From Dipetalonema caudispina (taxonomy: Eukaryota > Nematoda > Chromadorea > Rhabditida > Onchocercidae): a stretch of 64,000 bases of DNA. Both the position numbers and the translations under genes were made by a program. A model generated the notes under the pieces. It was not told the DNA's origin and did no database searches. It saw only the letters and a program-made list of their open reading frames with translations. This document shows, piece by piece, positions 50,801-62,684 of this stretch (the stretch's first letter is position 1; each line of letters opens with the position of its first letter). The stretch covers positions 62,001 to 126,000 of the forward strand of contig JABVXV010000154.1 of assembly GCA_013365325.1 (NCBI GenBank). The letters are read 5' to 3'.

Positions 50801-53800
50801 AACTGTGATGATCATAATTTTATTACATTACAGTGTATTCGTTTTCCTTTTATATCTAAGACCGAAGGTTTTACAGTCTTCTCACCCTCTAAGTAAGATC
50901 GAACGCTAAAAGTTCATGTATGAAAAACATGTATGTTTTTCCTGATTTTTTTTTTTAATTAACTAGATTGGCTGAAGATTAGAGTAAGCATGAAAGGACA
51001 ATGATTGGCAAATAAAAATCATCTCAAATTTTAATTCAAATTTAAATTGCTAACATCAGAGTTCGTACTGGCAAAATTTGACGTCAGTTTTGATTGGTTC
51101 AACATGTTTGCTGATTTACGACGTAGCCGAACGTGGTATGCAACTGCTGAATCCATTTTTCAGCATATGGTCATCTGAGTTAGGTTCACGTCTAGCGGTA
51201 AGCTTTCTCAATACATTTAGTCATCTAATGAATGAGGCTTACTTTACTGCTCAAATCAGTTCAATAATGAATATCGCTTACTGGAAGTAATCACATATTT
51301 CAGTATACGTCAATTTACATAGCATCTCTTTGCGTACTGTTCTATTTTGTTTTCCTCGTTTACAAAGTATATCGTGTATGGATAACAATTAAAAGGAAAC
51401 GAGCTGCTCAACTTTATCGTAACAGTGAAATTCGACGATTGAAAGTAAGTTATCGCTTTTATCAGATAATTTTTTTGCAAGCAAGGAGAGATTCGAGATT
51501 TCTAGAAAAAATTTTCTTCTTTTTTGGAAAAACTTTTGAAATTCGACAACTTTTGCTCGATTTTTTTCATATCATTCACATAAGCGAAATTGCATCTAAT
51601 AGATGGTGAACCATTTAAAATGACAATGAATAGTGCTTATCATCCACAAAATATCCATAAATTAAAATTGGGTTATTTTCTTCCCTTTGAGTTTTTTTTT
51701 CCAAGTCTGAAAAATTGAATTAGCAATTTTACCAATAGTTCAAGATCAATCAAATACTACAGAAGCATTGAAATAAGTTTTTGATAAATTTATTCTCATT
51801 ATACAAAAAAAAAAAAAAAAAAAAAAAAAAATAAGCTAATATTTGGCAATAAATTTGAATTGAAATTTAATCTAACTAAGAATTGAGACTTGTTGGTTAT
51901 TCGGATGGCTATAAATCAATGTCTGTGAACCTAAAGCTCCGGTTTCTTGATATAAGGCTTGGAGAAATTTCAACTGACAAATAAGTTATTTGTAATGTAA
52001 CTCAAATTTCCTGAACACTTCTCAAGATCCAGCAGTTTTCGATAAAACTATGATGAAAATGTTTACCGTTGACAAAACAGATAGATACTAACAGTGATTT
52101 TTAAATTGTTGAGGCTACCAGGTGTACACGTTGTGATTTTTAAATTGTTGAGGCTATCAGGTGTACACGTTTTCATGAATTTATTCTAGATTTACTTCTA
52201 GATAAAAGGTTATTCATTTTGGATGACCATATTGGAGCAGTCGTATTAATTTTAAATTAAGCATCATCATAATTTAATTCTGTAATTGCAATTGTTATCT
52301 AAAAGTTTCAATGTGAGTCAATGACAAAATAAGACTACTGTAGTAATACTGTATCACCTATTCGCACACTTGGTGCATTTTTAGTATTTGATTATGGTAA
52401 AATTGTGGAAGATGGCTTTGTAAAAATTGGAATGCATAAAAAATTTCTTCATAATACTTGGAATATATAAATTATATGGATGAACATGTTGATGGGTTCT
52501 GGCCAGAGGAAAGAAAAAACTGAATATTTGAATTGAGCATCCAATGGCTTTCATTCACTACATGACTGAAATCGTTCATGCTTTAAATTTGAGTTTCTCT
52601 TTTTTAAATTGCAAAAATATTTTGGCTTGTTTTATATGTAATAGCAGCTGATCTATTTGTATTCAAAAGAAGTAAATATTATAAGAAATCTTATTGATGC
52701 AATTCATTAATGTTATTTATTTTTCGCACACTTTTAGATTATATAAATGTTACATATGAAATGGAAACTTAACGATGTTGAACAAATTATAAACAGTTCG
52801 ATATTCTTCGTACTAGTCTAATTCCCGTTTATGAGATGAAATCTCGAATGATTGATAAGGAATACCAACTATTTCACTCTACATTAGAAAAATTCCATTA
52901 ATTCAGGTTGAAGCAATCATTTATCGTTTCAAATTTTTGATGTTCTTTACGTTAATATGTGCCGCATCAACAATCATTACTTACATTATGAAACAGGTAA
53001 GCTGATATAACATTGTATTATAAGTGATAAATTTAATGAACTGATGATATTGCTATATGTCTTACTACTACTGTAAAATGAAGTAAACAAATTGCTTATT
53101 TGAAAGAATACTTTCAAAAATCTTCATTTTTCTTTTCTTTCTAAATACAATCAATAGTAATATTTCTTCTGATGAAATGATTCGATAAAAAAATACATTT
53201 GTAAGCAAAAAATTAACTTCCCATTTCTCGAAGTCCAGAAAATCAATGACTCTTTCTTCAAAAAAAAAAAAGCGATCAGAAATTCTTTTTAACTTCTGTA
53301 TGAATCCAACTAGTACATATTAAGAAAAGTTTGATTACTAATTCATACTGTATGATAAGAAAAGTTTCATTTAATAATTATCAGTTATCCTGTAATTTCC
53401 TTTATTTCTTATCCTATTTTCAGTATGGAGAAGGACAAATGCATAGTGATAATCCAACTGAAAGTTTGTTAATCCATTCATCAAGCGCATTTTTTACGGG
53501 TACTTTTGGCATGTGGAATATTTATGTGCTTCTACTACTGGCTATGTATGCACCATCTCATAAAAAGTACGGCACTACTGTCGGTATGTTTATTATTTTA
53601 TTATTATTAATATTGTCATTATTATCATTATTATTATTATTATTATTATTACTATTACTATTATTTATTGTTATTTATTATTGTTATTATTTATTATTAT
53701 TATTTATTATTATTATTTGTTATTGTTATTATTTATTATTACTATTTGTTATCATTATTTACTATTATTATTTGTTATTATTAAGTGTTATTAATTATTA

Positions 53801-54202
53801 TTATTATTAATCATTATTAAGTGAGAATAGGTAAAAGCTATTTGTCGACGATTTCACGTAAGACAAGAATAATTTTAAAAATTGACACTATAAACTATTT
53901 TTTTCACCAGCCCACATATCCTAGCTTGCGAATATTTCGCACTAAGTGAAATAATCGAACTTTACTATCGATTTGACCGTATAAATGTTAGTAGGAAAAT
54001 AGCAAAAATCCCTTTTTTCTTTCGGAAATAAATAGGTATAAATTAAATGATAATATCATTAAAATTTAAATTTATGTAATTTGAATGTTAGATAATTGCT
54101 GATCTTTTAGCACTGCGTGAGGAAACAGATATGCTGGTAGATGGTGAACCAACGGAATCATCAGCTTTAACAACATTCATGAAAGCTGCAACGACTGAAT
54201 GA
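47896..54202 (+). CDS. wls: Wntless / MIG-14, Wnt cargo receptor
   Basis: Multi-pass receptor that carries lipid-modified Wnt from the ER and Golgi to the cell surface and recycles by endocytosis. Twelve exons fit in phase: 47896-48001, 48281-48378, 48595-48778, 49350-49477, 49793-49966, 50101-50278, 50590-50741, 51060-51197, 51304-51444, 52907-52996, 53424-53583 and 54111-54202. They encode 546 residues, the family's usual length. Family hallmarks: [10 protein letters not shown] then an N-terminal helix (residues about 16-36), lumenal [47 protein letters not shown] with [24 protein letters not shown], and [16 protein letters not shown] with YAPSHKKYG (about 506-513). Acidic tail: [15 protein letters not shown]. 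The exon 6 acceptor is the weak TTTAAAG at 50100; it alone restores the conserved HQNGGF context. Introns 6 and 11 contain, respectively, a long stop-free frame and a TTA microsatellite. Confidence 0.96.
52094..52171. repeat. 39-bp tandem duplication in Wntless intron 9
   Basis: GTGATTTTTAAATTGTTGAG... at 52094-52132 is repeated at 52133-52171 with a single C/T difference. Confidence 0.9.
53588..53818. repeat. (TTA)n-rich microsatellite in Wntless intron 11
   Basis: About 230 bases of TTA/TTG/TTATTTA repeats directly after the exon 11 donor; it makes a spurious Leu/Tyr-rich reading frame running out of the exon. Confidence 0.9.
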
Positions 54203-55877
54203 ATGATGTCCCTTTCAAGCATATTTTTGGCAAATTTTATTTCTCTTAATTTTATGTTAAAAAATTAAAATTTTTATCGTAAGCAAAAGAATCTGCTTGA
54301 TACCATCATTTAGAGTAGCAGATTAAGATGAACAGGGATAACAACTCATTACTGTAAGATTATACTGTATTTTCTATCCCAAGCAATAATTCTGTTTCAT
54401 ATTAAGTACAAAAAAACAGCACGCAAAAGATGATCCTAATCCTTGATCATCGTCATCAACAGATTGACATCATAAGATTAGATTTATTTCGTACTATATT
54501 CCATTAATGTTATAAGAGTTTAAAAGAATCTCTCAGTTAATTATGAAGACATACAATATTCTAATTACTTCTTACCATTTATACATTATACTTCATTATT
54601 TCGAAGCTATTTCTTTTCAAAAAATCGCATATTTCTTAAAATGTAACAGCTTGTCTTTAATAATCTTCGTTTTTACCGTCCATTACCCAAAATTATATAA
54701 GAAAGAAAAATTTTTTTTTCATAATTTCTTCTATTCATTTTCCAAATTTCTGATGATAATCACCAGAGGACATATGTGAACAAATTCTAAAATCATAAAA
54801 TCTTAGTCATCTTAAGCTCTTCTAATCTCATTACTCATCAAATCCTAGAATATTTCTAAAACCTCTCAAGTTATGTTTTCCAACAATCAAAAATTTTTTG
54901 TACTACATTTTGCCTTCAAAAATTTTCCATCGCTTCCTGTACTTTGTATATATTTGTTGTTTTCTCCAGTCTAACAGTAATATCTTTTGAACAAACTGCA
55001 TCTCAGTATTATATGTCAAAATATTTATTATAATGTCGTTTACATCTATCACTTATGGAATGAAATGTAGCACCTTGTTGATGATAACTGTGATCTGCTT
55101 TAACGATATATTTAAATGTATCGTTTGCACAACCTGCCAGATATTTTGTTGGACAGCAATCAGTTTTGTGACTCTGCGCTTAAGTCCTAGCTCATAACCT
55201 CAAAAAAAAAAAAAAACACAAGAAGTTAAAATCACAGGAGGAGGGCAAAAAACAAACTACTATCATCAGTATTATCCGTACGACTTTTGCCGGATGTTCC
55301 AGTACAAAGTTGCGATATTTTACTGCTTGTATTCTAATTTACAAAGCCGAATATAAGAGGCAGCAAGACAATGATTCTTTCTTTGCTTCATTACTATTAT
55401 GATTATTATTTCCGTTATCCACAACATCGTTGTAATTATTAGTATTGAAGATACATTTGATGAAACAAAAAAGAATGTTGCCTATTTACAATGTACCGAT
55501 AAATAACCGTTTTGGTAGTAAGTAAAGTACATAACCACACAAATAATAAAACTGTGATCTCTGATCTCCTTCGCTTCTTCTCTTTACGATTACATTTACA
55601 ACTTTACATTATGTATTCAAATGCGCCTAAATAACCCGAGACACTAGGATTAAGACAGCAAGAAGTTCTCTAAGAACAAAAAAAAAAATGAAAAAAATAA
55701 ACAGAGACAAGAGGAATGCGGAATGTTGAATGAACGCAGTAAACCATACCCAGAGATAATCTAGCTCACTGCCTACGACAGCATTGAAAAATCCTTCACC
55801 GGTGAAAGAAAACACATACAAATTCAAAGACATCAATTCCGCTACAAATACAATGAATAAATACCACCCGTTTTCAA
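54203..55877. other. intergenic region between convergent Wntless and protease genes
   Basis: The 3' flanks of two convergent genes, with no supported exon. The open frame on the minus strand at 55627-55836 lies in the 3' flank of the protease and is hydrophobic noise. A short A run is at 55201-55215. Confidence 0.5.
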
Positions 55878-55883
55878 TTTATT
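55878..55883 (-). terminator. AATAAA overlapping the protease stop codon
   Basis: The sequence AGTAATAAATTG places AATAAA one base into the TAA stop. If used, the 3' UTR would be only 15-20 bases; another signal further down is also possible. Confidence 0.35.
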
Positions 55884-58800
55884 ACTTCCAATCCAAAACT
55901 GTGTCACATCTGAAACAACAAGCAAATGAATTTAGTAAAAATGAAGACGGATAAAAGGAAAAGCAAAGTTATCTTAATCTGGAATCGAAACAGATAATTC
56001 CATATTCGATGATTATCCATAGCATGATGAAACTTGAATCTTGATCTTCGATCCTAATGCGCTAAATTAATTGAAAGTGATTTTATAGATAACTTACTGT
56101 TCAACATCAAAGAACTGCGACCATCTACTACTGTCGGCACAGAGTGTTGATAAAGCATTGCGGATACTTCGACGTTTTGAGCTTATGTTGAAATCTGGAT
56201 AATGCGACGTAAAATCAAAATCACCATATAGTGTAAGGTCCTAAAATGGAAAGATAAGTCAAATTTTACTTGATGAAAATATTTATCTTGAGAAAATAAC
56301 GATATAAGTAAAGGTTAAAAGGGAAAGTCAGCAAGTCAGCCACAAAAACACTGCCATGAGCATATCTTACCTCGGAGGACTGACATTTCTTCCGAATCAA
56401 AAAACGGAACGGCTTAGACTGCTTATAATGAAGGTTAAAATTCTTGGAGAAACCCCAAAAAACATACCTTGATGGGAGGTTGGAGGAGGAAACGCTGTGC
56501 ATATTCCAGTATGTACAAACCGCAATCAACGTCATTTTCTTGCTGCGGCAAATTCTTCGGTATCACCGTTTTGATTTGCTTTGTCAGCAGATTTTCCTTT
56601 CGAGCACTCAATTCGGAAGCCCGCTGAAGTGAAGTGAATGATTTCTATCAGAGTGACTGAGCACTCAACACAGATACAAGTAACGGACTAAGTGTAAGAT
56701 TAATGCAAATTAATTTACAGCAATTATCGTACAATGGCGTAATATCACGGAAATAGGTCACCAAATATAATCATTTAGTACCAATTTTCCTCATAATGAA
56801 CCTGGACTAATAGGTTTTCTGATAATTAAATTGTTAACATATTCAACTGACTCGAATATTAAAAGCTCCTCCCTATCAAAAGAAATTAGTGATGCATAAA
56901 TATGCAGCAAGGAAACTTAAAGGAAAAAAGTTTTATGCACTCTGGAAATTATGGTGCAAATTTTTTAGAAGGAAAAAACAAAGAGAACGTCAACAAAATG
57001 CACTTACTAAAAGAAAGGTTTTGAGAGTATTTACAATATCTTCTGTACAGGGCAGTTCAATGGATTGCTGTGAGTCGAAAATTATTATCAAAAGTTCGGA
57101 AATAGATAACTGCATTGTTAAGCATGACATCGCGATTATTGTCAAGGACCTGAAATTATTAAATTTCAGTGGCAATTGTTAAATTTCATAAAAAATTAAT
57201 AAGAACCGACATTGCGAGAGCTCCCCAGAGATATGTAACAAAATAAGTAGTGTCGCAAGATCATAACAAGGTTTGAGCATTACTCCTAACCTGTAAAGCC
57301 TCTAAAGAAATATTACACCATCTGCTACGGCAGAAGCATCATTATTTTTATTGAACAAAACAAGATGATCGTGCAGGTATGTTGATTTCCTCCCTTTCAA
57401 ATCAAAAAAAAAAGAACGGGATTGGGAATTTAACTTTGAATATTCAATAAATCTTGACTCTAACCAATGATTGTATTCGTTAACAGGAATCACCAGGAAA
57501 TCTGCATCAAATATATCTTCATCTTCAAGCCAATATTGAATGCAACTTGGATTCGGGACCTAAAAAGAAGATGGAACTTAACTAACCATTTAGCATATAT
57601 TTGATTGGACGATTCCCAACAAAGTGCTTGAAGATTGAATCGAATGCACTACATCGATATCGAGAAAGATTTAGAAATATATTTTCAATGGCAAAATATA
57701 CTTCAAATACCTTTAGAATGCCTGGAAATACAGGCACATACAGAAAGCACTTCTGGAATTGAACCCACAACCTTTTAAGGAGGAGATAAACTATCTAAAA
57801 TTATCCGATTAGAATTTAATACTTCTGAAGGATTCGACACAGCTAAATTGTGCAGATTCAATATAACTTCTTTAAAGTCATGTTACTTAGAATAGTGGAA
57901 ATGAAACAGAGAAATAAGTGAAGAGCAAAGCAAATATGGTACAAAAATCAACTAAACTTTTACAAATAAACGGTAACTTTTCAAACACTTACTCCATCAG
58001 TGCTACCAATCCCGGTCATTGTAAACCCTTCAACACTGTTAGGGTTTAAATTCCTGAACCACGACTTCAGATTACCCCAGAACAACGATGGAAATATGTG
58101 CATTCGCAAATTTCTATAAAATAATAGAATAAGAATAAAAAAATAATAAGAATTCAATCAGCGCATTGAATGTCTTGCATCTTTGACGAAGAATAAAAGA
58201 ATCTTTCCAGAAAGGTAACCGTTTAATTTCCGTAAAATTATTTCAGATTACCAAAGATATGAGTACAATGAAGAAATAATATTACTACGAAAACTATGGA
58301 TAATTTTACATGTTATAGTAATAGTTCATTTCGTTTCTTCCAACTAATGTCAAATTGCTGCCGTAAATATAGCTTATCGCTATCACAAGATCAAGGATGA
58401 CGGCATTTAACATACTCAACATTATCCTACATCTCAACTGTGCTCTGGTTTCGTTTCCTTTGCTTTCGCTTACAACAATAGATAAGGTTTCGAGGAAAAA
58501 GCTAGTTCAAGTACAGCAGATGTCAAGTTATCTAGGTTTCATATTTCAATAACACTGAAGCTTAAGTAAGAAAGTCTGGATCATTTTTCCGCCTAGAATT
58601 TGAAGTGATATTAAATTCGTTCTCCCTCGATTTCATTTACTTTTGATTTAGAAAAAAGGAAAGGAAAACATTTACAAAATCATAGCGAAGAGTTCAACAT
58701 GGAGAGTTGCAATGAACTGTTAAATACAACCAAATAATAATGTCTAAAAATCTTGATAAAGGAAACAAACAAAACTTACGAATCTTGCATCAAATGGCAT

Positions 58801-59283
58801 CTGATATGATTCAAGTAGAAATCAATAATGGTACCATTGAGTAATTCACCTTCAGCCAAGCATAACAAATCAGCAATGCTAATATGCAGCGAGAGAGATG
58901 GGAATCTTACACGAATTATTTCAGTACGTATATCTACTTCAAGAATCTCCTGAAATTGTATTTGAAATTAGGCAGATATATAGATTGGCATTTCTAAATT
59001 TTGCTCCATTTTTAAAGACAAGCTATAAAAACATCTAAATTCTTAGAATATTTGTTGAAATATGATCGTAATTTTTTGATCCCTTTAGGAGAGATAAAAA
59101 TTGAGGAACTAAAAATAACCAAATACAATGCCATCCTTTCTAACAATTAAAAAATGCCCATTTCATAACATATACAATAATTTGTATATATTTTAATAAA
59201 TTCAAAATCAAAATTAAATCACAAACCTTAGTTTCGTTTTCGTCATCTGACAAAGAATTGAGCTCATTAGCGAACCCATTCAT
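55882..59283 (-). CDS. SENP/ULP cysteine protease (C48 family, SENP6/7-like)
   Basis: Removes SUMO or a related modifier from proteins. Eight exons in phase: 59283-59227, 58949-58780, 58113-57993, 57559-57465, 57149-57008, 56623-56468, 56240-56098 and 55909-55882, for 303 residues. The Ulp1-type catalytic domain starts almost at once: DLLCLAEGELLNGTIIDFYL (46-65), RMHIFPSLFW, FLVIPVNEYNHWSL with catalytic His147, LLIIIFDSQ with catalytic Asp173, and PQQENDVDCGLYILEY with catalytic Cys229 and the oxyanion-hole Gln. All triad residues are present. The family's LND reads LNG here (residues 56-58). The entry block and R.HIF motif favour the SENP6/7 (ULP-2) branch, but those proteins have long N-termini, whereas an in-frame TAA precedes this ATG by one codon. 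It may be a shortened ULP or one isoform. AATAAA overlaps the stop codon (55878-55883). Confidence 0.9.
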
Positions 59284-59434
59284 CGGTTACGTAGCGTAAC
59301 AATCGCTCCTAACGTTTCAAAATTTTACTTAAAATAATCAAATTACATCTTTTTTTTTTCTTTTTTAATTTAAAATTCTTTAAAAATTCCCATCAAATTT
59401 TACAATTTCATTTCAACTATAAAAGAAATACCGA

Positions 59435-59461
59435 TTCTCTCTCTCTCTCTCTCTCTCTCTC
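59435..59461. repeat. (CT)n microsatellite
   Basis: Uninterrupted CT run. Confidence 0.9.
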
Positions 59462-59730
59462 CCACATCTCTTCACAATTAAAATATATGAAATGAAAGTA
59501 CACACATCACAACTGATCGGACAACCCCAAAACAATCATTCTATCTATTCTATCTCCAAACAATTATTCCATCTAAGACCTAATCTCACTGAGGGAAATT
59601 TAAATTTTTATTATTAATTTAAATTTAATAAAGATTTGAATGTAAAAGAAGAAAAAATGAAAGAAAAAAAAAAAAGAAAAAACTAATCAGTAGGTTAAAT
59701 TGTAGTTATTGTAATACGTACATACATATA

Positions 59731-59770
59731 TACACCACACACACATACACACACATACACACACACACAC
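59731..59770. repeat. (AC)n microsatellite
   Basis: AC run with two T interruptions. Confidence 0.9.
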
Positions 59771-59799
59771 AGATGCAGACATACATACAATAAATACAT

Positions 59800-60418
59800 A
59801 ATGTTATGTGAATGCTCGTACAATAACTATATAATGTTGAAGGAATGCTTATACAATAACCATATACCGTTATATGGGATGCTCATACAATAACTATATA
59901 ATGTTCAATAACTATATAATGTTAGAGGAATGATCATACAATAACCAAATAGCGTTCTATGAATGCTTATACAATAACTACATAATGTTGAAGGGATGCT
60001 CATACAATAACTACATAATATTGAAGGGATGCTCATACAATAACTACATAATATTGAAGGGATGCTCATACAATAACTACATAATATTGAAGGGATGCTC
60101 ATACAATAACTACATAATATTGAAGGGATGCTCATACAATANNNNNNNNNNNNNNNNNNNNNNNNNNNNNNNNNNNNNNNNNNNNNNNNNNNNNNNNNNN
60201 NNNNNNNNNNNNNNNNNNNNNNNNNNNNNNNNNNNNNNNNNGCTCATACAATAACTACATAATATTGAAGGGATGCTCATACAATAACTACATAATATTG
60301 AAGGGATGCTCATACAATAACTACATAATATTGAAGGGATGCTCATACAATAACTACATAATGTTGAAGGGATGCTCATACAATAACTACATAATGTTGA
60401 AGGGATGGTCATACAACA
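59800..60418. repeat. 33-bp minisatellite with assembly gap
   Basis: Tandem units of the type GAAGGGATGCTCATACAATA plus ACTACATAATATT, 33 bp. Units are nearly identical from about 59990 to 60410 and more diverged at the left edge. Because 33 is a multiple of three the array is open in frames on both strands and translates as an 11-residue repeat (MSIPSILCSYC on the minus strand). That is probably a by-product: no ATG context, splice sites or flanking domain supports a protein. Confidence 0.95.
60142..60241. other. assembly gap, 100 N
   Basis: Exactly 100 N inside the minisatellite, the usual placeholder for a gap of unknown size; the true copy number of the array is unknown. Confidence 0.98.
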
Positions 60419-62684
60419 AATATACCACGTAATAAACATAATTGTCTAAACACTGAAATAGTTTGACATTGGGGATATTATGATGAATTAAATATCGGAA
60501 AATCTAGGCCAGATATCTATTTATATATGCTATTGATGATAATGTTATCAAATTGGGGCAATTTGGGAGATAACAATTCCTTAATTGATTTAGAAAATAG
60601 TTTTAGTAGTGAAATATATATTTCAATTTTTTTAACAAACACTGTTAAAAAAAAAAAAGTACTCAATTTACAGGTAAATCAAGTTGAATTTACAAAATGC
60701 TTAGTTAAAAAATTGGTTAAAGTTTCGCGCAAAACATTCATTTACGATTCATTTTCTTCATTATATCAGATATGCGATTTCATTTTTATAATATTTTTTT
60801 TTTTTATTTTTTTTAAGATATTTTACCAACAACTTCTTTTTTTTTTTAACATTTAAATACTTAATCATCAAAGTTATTTGATTAAATTGTTTGAGAGTTT
60901 TATACTTTCTCATTTCTGAAATAATCAGTTCGAAAGCAATTAGTTTGTGATTGAAAAATTAATGAGGAGGAATTTTTAACACTATTAAAAATTGTCTGTT
61001 ATTTTGGTCGCATTTATTAGTGTAAATTCATTTTTTGAAATAACTGTGTAATTTTTTGCTTTTGATATCATCTATTCATTCACTTTCTGACCTCGAAACA
61101 AATATACTGAATATCATTAACAGATCGGTTAAGTAGTGATCAGCATTGATCACAACATCTGTGGTTTTGATTTGCTACAAATGTCTGGTATCGATAAAAT
61201 TTATCAGAAGTCGTTGAGATAATACCAATGACTGCATTCGCTTATCTTGTCACGAATGATTGTGGACAAGTGAATAATTATCACAGCATGCAACGGTGAT
61301 ATCAGCTACAAAGTATTCCGATCATATGATATTAAGAAGTGGATGACAACGATCTATTTAGGGGAATCAACTGTTACTCAACATTGCCTATTTCAACATT
61401 TATGAGTAATTGCTGCAAAGATTCCATAAAAACATCAATGTTATCATGTTATTATATCACAAGGAAAGCGATATAAATGTTTAGAATAAATTACGGGATA
61501 ATATGATGTTGGAAAAGTTATCGTGACTATTTCTCATTATTAATGGAATAGAAAAGAATTGTCGTGATAACTTCTCATTATCAGTAAAGTAGAAAAGAAT
61601 CATTAGGTATTCAAAACTGTATTCTTTCTTTCATAAATCCAATATTTTTACAATTCTTCTTACTTTGCAGGGAATTCTGAGATAAAAGCTAAAACAACAA
61701 AAAAAAAAAAAAAACTAAAAAAGAAAATTGAAGGAATTTAATTCGTCTTGCTTGCTTATAACTTGTCAAGCATCTAAGTCATAATTTTTTAGAAAGAAAG
61801 TTCAGGAAAAATGGATCAATAAATTTATGAAAGGTTTCAATTAATAACAATTGATATCACACCTGAATGGATTTGTTGGGATGAAAAAGTATTTCTATTG
61901 TTTATTAATAGCTTTATGCAGGTAGAATTTAGTTATTTCAGCTTATTGATATTTCAGTCTTTTATCCAAAAAAATGTTAGCTTCAATAAATCCACTAAAT
62001 GTTTCTTATTGTTTGCATAGCAACGAATGGTAAATAATACTTATCCCATGGAGTTTTGAAAAAAAAAAGTCAAATTTTGATAAATTTGCATAGTCCTTGT
62101 TCAATTAAACAAATTCAATTAATTAAAAAATTTGATACTCATATCCCAATAATAGAACTTCAATAGTTGTAGAAAAATTTCGAATATAGTCATTTTGAAT
62201 TCTGAAAATTTTGGCTTTATCAAAACAATACTTAACGTTAAATGTTAGATAGAAGGAAGGAGAGCCAAGTTAATTACTGTAAATGATCGCTAAGATTACG
62301 GTAATACATATATAGCATAAATATTATGATATGCATACCTTTGCACTTACACAGTTATACATCTGGTTTTGTATAATCAAATTCAAATTTGAATTCGGTA
62401 TTCGATCTTTTTTTTTTGCTGTAAGAAGAATGCTATGCCAAAAGTTTTTTTAATTAGCTGAAACAAGAAGAAATAGTTGATAAGCAAAACAGGGTTGGTA
62501 TCATCCAGGAAAACAGAATATGAGGTAAATTCGACATTTACAAATCTTCCTTTAGCCTGATCATGTATAATTAATTAGTTCATATATTTACTCTATAATT
62601 AGTTTAATTTTTGCTCTATTTGAAGAAATAACGATCTATTGAAACAGAACATGAGACAATGAACTTAATTAAGGCTATTTAAAA
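60419..62684. other. intergenic region, one weak exon candidate
   Basis: Mostly A+T-rich filler. A plus-strand frame at 60527-60856 includes two stretches of reasonable composition (SNWGNLGDNNSLIDLENSF, and after a TTTACAG acceptor VNQVEFTKCLVKKLVKVSRK ending near a CAG at 60769). Both adjoin homopolymers, and no complete model could be built. Nothing else is supported. Confidence 0.4.

Larger units (their letters stand above)
59284..59799. other. intergenic region upstream of the protease
   Basis: Contains a TTAG acceptor at 59309-59312 that may receive a leader 25 bases before the protease ATG, a CT run at 59435-59461 and an AC run at 59731-59770. No gene is seen. Confidence 0.5.

Noticed and set aside
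53584..53810. Leu/Tyr-rich C-terminal extension of Wntless exon 11
   Set aside because: It is the TTA microsatellite after a GTATGT donor; splicing to 54111 gives the acidic tail expected for the family.
57302..57493. Open frame continuing from the protease exon 4 (after NHW) into intron 4
   Set aside because: It would end the protein before the catalytic Asp and Cys; splicing at GTTAGA to 57149 restores HWSL and the full active site in phase.
59905..60439. Repetitive 11-residue proteins in both directions across the minisatellite
   Set aside because: A 33-bp unit without stops is open by arithmetic; no start context, splice sites or flanking domain, and the frame runs through N.
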